From contig MU626258.1 of assembly GCA_025603075.1 (NCBI GenBank), positions 135,457-199,456 on the forward strand: a stretch of 64,000 nt of DNA. The letters run 5' to 3'. The notes beneath the pieces are model-generated. The model made no database searches. It saw only the letters and a program-made list of their open reading frames with translations, and had not been told where the DNA came from. The DNA comes from Neoconidiobolus thromboides FSU 785. Lineage: Eukaryota > Entomophthoromycota > Entomophthoromycetes > Entomophthorales > Neoconidiobolaceae. The position numbers and the translations under genes are program-made. Shown in pieces: positions 57,582 through 64,000 of this stretch (within the stretch, counting starts at the first letter, position 1; every line of letters starts with the position of its first letter).

Positions 57582-58610
57582 GTGAAATCTGGTACTCAGT
57601 GATTGGAGTCAAAAGCAGTTCTTTGCTTAATTGGCTAGCCGTGAGTCGAAAGGTCTTAATTTATGCGGCTAGATAGACTTGAATTACGAAGAACAGAACG
57701 TAGTAGGCTATGGGCTATGTAAGTGTGAAATATCGCTTTGTCAGTCTCATGGTCAATTATAGCATAATAATCCCCTAAGCTGTTGTGTTCTTGAGTTTAG
57801 AGACAATTAATTTCATGCTCTTATTTTGATTTGCTATGAAAATTTCTATCTTCGTCTCAAAGAATATTATCCTCTCGTTTTGATATATATACTTGTCGAA
57901 GTATAAAGGAGATTCTAAAATATAGTAGCTCAAGGCTTTTTAACTGAATTATTCCCTGATATCTCGAACATTTAATAAAGCCACTAAGTTTACTTAATAG
58001 TATTTTACGTAGATTTACTTAGTATTGTCTATTCTATTTGTCTTATATAGTCTGTAGCCTATTACGTGGTATTCTTCGTAACCCAAGTCTATCTTAGTCA
58101 CATAAACTAAGACCTTTCGACTTACAGTGTGGTCAACCAGGTAGTAGCTGTTTTTGACTCCAATCACTGAGTATCAGATTTCGCATAAGACAAACAGAAT
58201 AGACAATACTAATGTAAAATCTACATAAAATACTATCAAAAAGATTTAGTGGTTTTATTAAAGGTAAAATATGAAAGGATAATTCAATTAAAAAGCTTTG
58301 AATTACTATGTTCTAAAATGTCTTTTATATTCCTACAAGTATGAATATCAAAACAAGAGGATAATATTCTTTGGAATGAAGTTGGAAATTCTTATAACAA
58401 ATCAAAATAAGGGGATGTATTTTTGTATTTGAGAATTTTACTAACAATTTTTCCACTCAAATAGCACCCAAAAGATGGAAAAAATAATGAAGCCAAAAAA
58501 AAACATCCTCATAAGAAGAGCATGGGATTGATTGTCTCTGAACTCAAGAACATAACTTAAGCGATTATTATGTTATAATCAATCATGGAGCTAACAAAGC
58601 GATATTTCAC
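57582..58610. repeat. Complex inverted duplication A-B-A'-B'
   Basis: Segment A (57582-57710) is repeated in inverted form as A' (58055-58183), and segment B (57724-58046) in inverted form as B' (58185-58610, including a 100-bp MITE and a 4-bp duplication). By eye the pairs are about 80 percent identical. Without the MITE, B' is 322 bp against 323 for B. The order is A, B, inverted A, inverted B. No reading frame of note crosses it. A alone behaves like long terminal inverted repeats around B; the extra B' lies outside. Confidence 0.85.
58411..58510 (+). mobile_element. GGGGATG-family MITE copy 18, nested, with empty site
   Basis: A 100-bp copy from GGGGATG to CATCCTC, flanked by ATAA on both sides (58407-58410 and 58511-58514). 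It lies in arm B'. The partner arm B has the uninterrupted sequence (ATGCTCTTATTTTGATTTG near 57817), where the four-base target is present once. This is direct evidence for insertion with target duplication. Confidence 0.93.
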
Positions 58611-58978
58611 AGTATACATGAATATATAATATTAATAAGATAATAAAATTATAACATGTATTATGGTTCATTTTATTTATAGATATAATAATAATTAAAA
58701 GTAAATAGATAAATTGTATTATAGCAAAACTTAAAATTGTAAATAATATAAAGTTTTTTTTAAAGAAATTTCTAAATTATTGTTACGAAAAATTAAAATG
58801 AATAGGTCATATAATTAGCAAAAGATATATATAATATTATTTATAATAAAAAAACAAAACGTTATTTAAAATTTATTAAACCTTTTGACTTTAAAAATAA
58901 AAAGCTAAAAGAACTATCAAAAAATTTAAAAATAGTTCAAAAAGTTGAAAAATTATAATAAAATTAATTAAAGCATAT

Positions 58979-59075
58979 GGGGATGTATTTTTTTATTTGA
59001 TAATTTCACTAACAATCTTTCCACTTGAATAGCACTCAAAAAATAGAAAAAGTGATGAAACCAAAAAAACATAAC
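58979..59075 (+). mobile_element. GGGGATG-family MITE copy 19, right end lost
   Basis: The left end GGGGATG is preceded by ATAT (58975-58978). The body matches the family to GAAACCAAAAAAACAT, after which the terminal CCCC and flank are lost. Confidence 0.78.
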
Positions 59076-60310
59076 TAAAAAAGCTTAAAGTAAAAAAATT
59101 TAAACCATATTTAGAAAAAGTATGTGAGTATTGATAGGATTTAACAATATTAAAAGTTATAATGTAGCGATATAAAAATAGAATGTTTATATACTAAAAT
59201 TCATTATATATCAGTTATCATACAGTATATTAATAGAATTACTTCAAGTTATAAGAACTAAAGCACATAAAGTATAATTTAAATAAATCTCTTTTTTTAT
59301 AAACAATTTTACAAGTATGATTACAATATATTAATAATAGAGTAAAAGATGATGAATGTAGCATCCAAATTAGACAATAATAAAACCGAGTTCTTTAAAC
59401 ATCTAAACATAGATAAACGAATAACAACAATAATAAATTATTGATTTCTAAGATTATTTGTAATCATCATTGTAAAATTTATATATGCATCTATTTCAAC
59501 ATTTATATTATTCCAGAATCCTTTTACACTCTTTACAAATTTTAAATGTATCGGTATATGACTAATAATGATAATGACAAAAACAGTAATAACAATGTCA
59601 GCCCTGACTATTGTTATTATTGCTATTATTATTGTTGTTATTTATTTATTATCATTTCATATACAATACAAAATCAACATGTTTATTTTTATCTATTATT
59701 CATTTCTTTATCTATGATAGTATATATCATAAAAATAATCAGAATAAGGCTAAAATAATAATTATAATACAATTATTATTTATTATTTATTACATATCTC
59801 ACTTAATGTACTTTCTTTTAATTAGATACTCAACTGCAATTTAACTATTAATAAAATTAACTTATTGGTTTAGTTTTATTCAAAATTGTAGTCACTTGAT
59901 TAGTAATTTTCAAATCAAAAATCAAAAAATTGAAAAACTGAAATTAAGGATTATCTTATTAGTTAATATAGATTTAAAATAAAGCTTAAAAAATTACTAT
60001 TTTATTATATAATATATTCTTTACTATTATTATCCTTTATATATGTATGAATTCACTGTATTTTATCTTATTATAACATGGTTATAATATTAATATTAAT
60101 ATTATCATTAAAGTCCCGGACTTTTTAAAATTAACTAAAGCTTTACTAGAATTTAAGTCAGGGAGAAAAAAACAGGTATTCTTAAATTTCCAAAATTCCA
60201 TTGAAAAATCAAAAAAATTCTAAAAATCTAATGTATTTGAACAAATTCTCAGGCTCTTTTAATTGATTGGTTGAAATCTCAATTTACGTCAAACTAAGAT
60301 AAAAAGTGGG
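59076..60310. other. AT-rich intergenic stretch with (TTA)n tracts
   Basis: Low-complexity sequence with TTATTATTG-like runs at about 59605-59650. Two overlapping short open frames here are products of the repeats. The 3' part is the promoter region of the dioxygenase gene. Confidence 0.5.
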
Positions 60311-60317
60311 TATAAAA
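60311..60317 (+). promoter_or_regulatory. TATA box of homogentisate dioxygenase
   Basis: TATAAAA follows a locally GC-richer AAAGTGGG and sits 53 bp upstream of the start codon, a usual TATA-to-start distance for a short fungal leader. Confidence 0.5.
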
Positions 60318-60369
60318 AGACAAGTTTAGTACATCACATACGAAAAAATCCATTTTCAAAAAAATAAAG

Positions 60370-62066
60370 ATGAGTGACAATTATAAATATCAACCCGGTT
60401 TTGGTAACCATTTTGTAAGTGAAGCATTACCCGATGCTTTACCTAAAGGAAAAAATAGTCCACAAAATTGCCCTTATAATTTATATGCTGAACAATTATC
60501 AGGTACTGCATTTACTGTAGATAGAGCTGGAAATCAAAGAAGGTAAAATCAAGAATTTCAATTTTAAATGTTAAAAATAAAAAAACCATTTCATTTTTTA
60601 AATACTAGAAAATTAATTCTTTTGTCTTTATTAGTTGGTTATATCGTATCAAACCTTCTGCTGTCCATAAACCCTTTGTTAAAGTAGAAGACAAAAAATT
60701 AGTCGGTACTTTTTCAGATGAATCCAAGTTACATATTACTCCTAATCAATTAAGATGGAAACCATTTATTATACCTGAAAATGAAGAATTAGATTTTATT
60801 GATGGATTGCATACAGTCTGTGGTGCTGGCGATCCAGTAATTAGAGATGGTTTAGCTATTCATGTTTATCTTTGTAATAAAGATATGAAAAATAAAGCAT
60901 TTTATTCCGCTGATGGTGATATGTTAATTGTTCCCCAACACGGTTCTTTAGACATTCAAACTGAATTTGGTAAAATGTTGGTTAATAGCAATGAAATTTG
61001 TGTCATTCAAAGAGGTATTAAATTTAAGGTCATTCTTCCTGATGGCCCAAGGTAAATATATTATAATTGATTAAGTTTTTATTTATCTTTAAATTAGTCG
61101 TGGTTATATTTGTGAAGTTTATGGACGTCATTATGAATTACCCGACCTTGGTCCAATTGGTAACTTTAATTTGGTATTATAATAAAAAGAATTTAATTTA
61201 ATTATAATAATTAGGTGCTAATGGATTAGCTAATCCAAGAGATTTTGAAACTCCAGTTGCCCATTATGAAGATCTCGATGAAAAATGGGAAGTTTTTAAT
61301 AAATTCCAGGGGACTTTATTTAAATGCGAACAAGTAAATAATAACAATATAAAAAGAAATTAAAGATTGATTTTTATTTTAATTTAGGATCATTCCCCCT
61401 TTGATGTAGTAGCATGGCATGGAAATTATGCTCCTTATAAATATAATTTAGCTAACTTTAATACAATTAATACTGTTAGTTTTGATCATCCAGTAAGATA
61501 GTCCTATCTCATTCATAATCAACTAATCTAATTAATATTTTACCTTTAGGATCCATCCATTTTCACAGTATTAACCTGTAAATCGGAATCCCCAGGAACC
61601 GCCATAGCTGATTTTGTTATCTTTCCGCCACGTTGGATGGTAGCTGAAGATACTTTCCGTCCTCCCTTTTTCCATCGTAATGTGATGAGTGAATTTATGG
61701 GTTTAATTAAAGGAGAATATGATGCTAAAGCTGATGGTTTCAGTCCAGGTGGTGCAAGGTAATTTATTTTATCTTATTAATGATTCCTTATAATAATAGA
61801 TTAATTAATCATAACTTCTATTCTTTTAATTTAGTTTACATAATTGCCTTACCGGTCATGGACCTGATGCTACTACGTTTGAAAAAGCTACTCAAGCTAA
61901 ATTAGAAGCTGTACGTATGCCTAATAATACTCAAGCATTTATGTTCGAATCCAGTTATATGTTACGTACTACTAAATGGGGTGTTGAACAAAGTCAAGTT
62001 TTAGATGATAATTATTATAAAGCTTGGTTAGGGATTCAAAAAGTATTTACGCCAAATCAAATTTAA
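60370..62066 (+). CDS. Homogentisate 1,2-dioxygenase
   Basis: Seven exons (60370-60542, 60635-61051, 61098-61159, 61215-61333, 61388-61492, 61550-61758, 61835-62066) give 438 residues, near the usual 440-445. It opens [20 protein letters not shown], then [13 protein letters not shown] and [10 protein letters not shown]. The iron-binding region is intact: [12 protein letters not shown] (His and Glu ligands) and [18 protein letters not shown] (second His). The non-haem iron enzyme opens the ring of homogentisate to maleylacetoacetate in phenylalanine and tyrosine breakdown. The usual partner genes of a fungal cluster (fumarylacetoacetase, maleylacetoacetate isomerase) are not adjacent on the visible side. 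Confidence 0.96.
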
Positions 62067-62321
62067 ATAGGAAAGCAAGATGAGCGTTGGGTTTAACTTT
62101 TATTAAATAAAATATTTTTTTATAACTTTAATTATTTTGATAGATGAATAAATTGAATTAACTTTTTTTATGTTGATAATAAACATAATAATGATAATAA
62201 TTGAATATAAACTTTTATAGGGAAGGTAGGAAGGAACTAAATATAAAAAGGTTAAAGTTAGTTAACTATATTATAACACAAATAAAAAATATTAATATTA
62301 ATATTTCAATATCCTTATAGA

Positions 62322-63695
62322 TTATATTAATTTTAAAATTACCTTAATTTTCCCTACTGCTTGAATAATAAAACAAGGGGAAGCAAAACGATTAATAATT
62401 AAATCATTTAAATAAATTCCAATACAAGTTTTAAAATGACAATTTATCCTTTCTAATAACTCAAGACTTATTAATTTAGGCTCTTTTTTATAAGTTGGAA
62501 TTTCATAATATCTAAAAATTAAAAATTAAAATGAATTAATTTCAATTAAATATAGTTAATTAAATAAACTTTTGTTTCAAAAATTCTAAAAATATCTTAC
62601 ATTTGTCTCCAAATGGTAGATAAATCCAACCATGGAATACTCAGTGATACAAAATTAATCCCTTGCTTTCCTTCTCCTTCATTAAAATACTTGTTTGGAA
62701 ATTCAAACTTAAATTCGGCAGGTAGAAGCTTCTTATCTCGATTATAATGATTGAAATCTTTTAATACAACTTCCATAACTAATTGAATCACTTGATTTAA
62801 TTGATAAGGTGCGAGAGAAAATTGGTGGATTCTACAAAGGTTTGAGGATTCAAGATGCCGAAGACATAATGATTGAAGGTGGGTATTACCTTTGCTTAGG
62901 ACGAGATGATATTGAGGAAGAGGTTGGGCTAAAATTAAGAGAAGATTTAATGAAATTAGTAAAATAAAATAAAAATGATAAAAATAATAATAAAAATAAA
63001 AATAATAAAAATAAAAATAATAAAAATAATAAAAATAACTTACATTTAGTTAATCGAGTAACAACAACAATATTAACTTTCATCTCTTTTTCATTATTTG
63101 TATCTTCTTTAATTCCTGATTTATTACTAGTTTCATAAATACTTGAGAATAAATTAGATGTGGTATTCACTTGTTGTTGGGCATTGTTATTTGCTTCTAA
63201 GATTAATTTATTGGGTTTAAATAGTAGATCATAACCACAAAGGAGGAGATATTTATCTAAAAAATAATAATAAAACTTAATGATTCTTAATTCTATTGTT
63301 ACTCAAAGTAAATTTATTTGATGATAGATAACCATTATATTATATTGATTAAATAATCAAACAAAAATATTTAAAAAAACTTTACCTTGTTCATTGCTAT
63401 AGCTTTTGGACCATGTTTTAATTTCTTCAAGTCGAATACTACCATCATATAATTGTTCTGTACTTAGATTTACACTATTAAATAGACTGGTTTGTAAACA
63501 AGGTAACTCTAAAGTGAGATAAGTTTGAAATACCGGAATAGTAGTTTCTAATTTTGATTGAATAAAAGATTCTATTGTAGATTCTAATCGATGCTTATTA
63601 GACGCAGTGAATATTGTCTCTAATTCATTGGTGAAATAACAAGTTAATGGTGAACTTCGATATAGATTATATGTTTTATTAAATAAGAATTCCAT
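62322..63695 (-). CDS. CENP-L homologue (Fta1/Iml3), inner kinetochore
   Basis: Four exons (63695-63386, 63256-63044, 62928-62601, 62511-62322) give 346 residues, matching vertebrate CENP-L length (344). The N-terminus FLFNKTYNLYRSSPLTCYF corresponds to the conserved FLxxKTWxLYxxxPL start. The C-terminal domain has FVSLSIPWLDLSTIW (compare the LxFxI-x-LW pattern), HFKTCIGIYLNDLIINRFAS and ends with GKIKV. CENP-L pairs with CENP-N at CENP-A chromatin. Intron 2 is an AAATAAAAATAAT low-complexity tract of about 115 nt. A middle insertion (Asn/Thr-rich, about 130-165) is unlike other members. The start is 120 bp from the divergent ALG9 start. Confidence 0.75.
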
Positions 63696-63815
63696 AAATT
63701 GAGTTTTAAAAGTTATTAAAAAATATAAAAAAATTAGGATTTTTTTTGCAAATTTTGTTTGATTTTGAAGTTGGGATCATCATATTTTTTTGTTCCCTTT
63801 TTTTCAAAATATTCA

Positions 63816-64000
63816 ATGTCTATTCGTAAAAAAAAACTTAATGTCCTATCAACTACAACACAAAATCCCTCAAAACTCAATCATTCTTTCAATCTCAACA
63901 CTCTATTTTCAACTCCAATATCATTACTACCTTTATTCTTAATATTGTTATTTGTTAGAGTTACTTCTGTATTTTATTCCACAATACAAGATTGTGATGA
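63816..64000 (+). CDS. ALG9-like mannosyltransferase, 5' part
   Basis: The start of a gene cut off by the window end; 61 codons are visible. After a basic, Ser/Thr-rich lead (MSIRKKKLNVLSTT) comes a membrane helix (ISLLPLFLILLFVRVTSVFY) and then STIQDCDE. A first helix ending in R followed by I-x-DCDE in the first loop is the signature of the GT22 mannosyltransferases, especially Alg9, which uses dolichyl-phosphate mannose in the endoplasmic reticulum lumen to build the N-glycan precursor. The expected following NYWEP is outside the window. Alg12 or the GPI mannosyltransferases are less likely because of the DCDE. Confidence 0.7.
   Translation, partial: MSIRKKKLNVLSTTTQNPSKLNHSFNLNTLFSTPISLLPLFLILLFVRVTSVFYSTIQDCD

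Noticed and set aside
59546-59844. Two overlapping open frames of about 70 codons
   Set aside because: They are translations of TTA/ATT repeats in different frames.
1-64000. CRISPR arrays, phage or bacterial operons
   Set aside because: Gene structure, introns and protein families are eukaryotic throughout; the regular repeats seen are dispersed inverted-repeat elements and minisatellites, not spacer arrays.

Overview
This is a nuclear segment from a filamentous or zoosporic-type fungus with a very AT-rich genome. Nearly all genes are recognisable fungal housekeeping genes (clustered-mitochondria protein, Mediator subunit 21, Rad7, Atg29-like, CENP-L/Fta1-like, homogentisate dioxygenase, Alg9). 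Introns are short, AT-rich and GT-AG (31 to about 130 nt, mostly near 50). A rhodopsin-like (class A) seven-helix receptor and a low GC content fit an early-diverging lineage such as the Entomophthoromycotina (Conidiobolus-like). That placement is inference and was not tested.

Layout: 1-5.2 kb holds a small two-exon bZIP factor of the CYS-3/MetR type in a gene-poor stretch. 5.2-13.5 kb carries a multi-exon Ste20/GCK kinase, a DGAT2-family acyltransferase and two divergent membrane-anchored exo-beta-1,3-glucanases. 16.3-17.2 kb holds an intronless class A GPCR-like gene. 18.5-26 kb is a compact block: CLU1, an SPF30/SMNDC1-like Tudor protein, MED21 and an NDUFA4/MLRQ-like mitochondrial protein. 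27-31.6 kb repeats the lipid and cell-wall theme, with a second intact DGAT2, a decayed third DGAT2 and a third exo-glucanase. 34.3-48.1 kb holds a small F-box-like protein, a 1431-residue coiled-coil protein with a PACT-like C-terminus (spindle pole body), an Atg29-like gene only visible after splicing, NDUFAF3 divergent from RAD7, a FYVE-RING protein and a C2H2 zinc-finger protein. 48-60 kb is gene-poor, with one Ecl1-like gene and many transposon relics. 60.3-64 kb holds homogentisate 1,2-dioxygenase, a CENP-L homologue and the 5' end of ALG9.

The dominant non-genic structure is a family of about 20 short inverted-repeat elements of roughly 92-102 bp, with ends GGGGATG...CATCCCC and an internal AGCGCT. 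They look like MITEs. At least twelve copies, in both orientations, are flanked by identical 4-bp A/T-only direct repeats (ATAT, AAAT, ATTT, AATT, ATAA). One copy sits inside one arm of a larger inverted duplication at 57.6-58.6 kb, whose other arm preserves the empty site, so the insertion can be seen directly. The family avoids the dense blocks at 18.5-32 and 33-46.7 kb and clusters at 48.4-49.3 and 56.6-59.1 kb.

I did not find an obviously new multi-gene system. The strongest candidates for a second look are the mobile element family with its internal empty site, the A-B-A'-B' inverted structure that hosts it, the repeated DGAT2/exo-glucanase neighbourhood, the receptor, and the divergent kinetochore, autophagy and spindle-pole genes.
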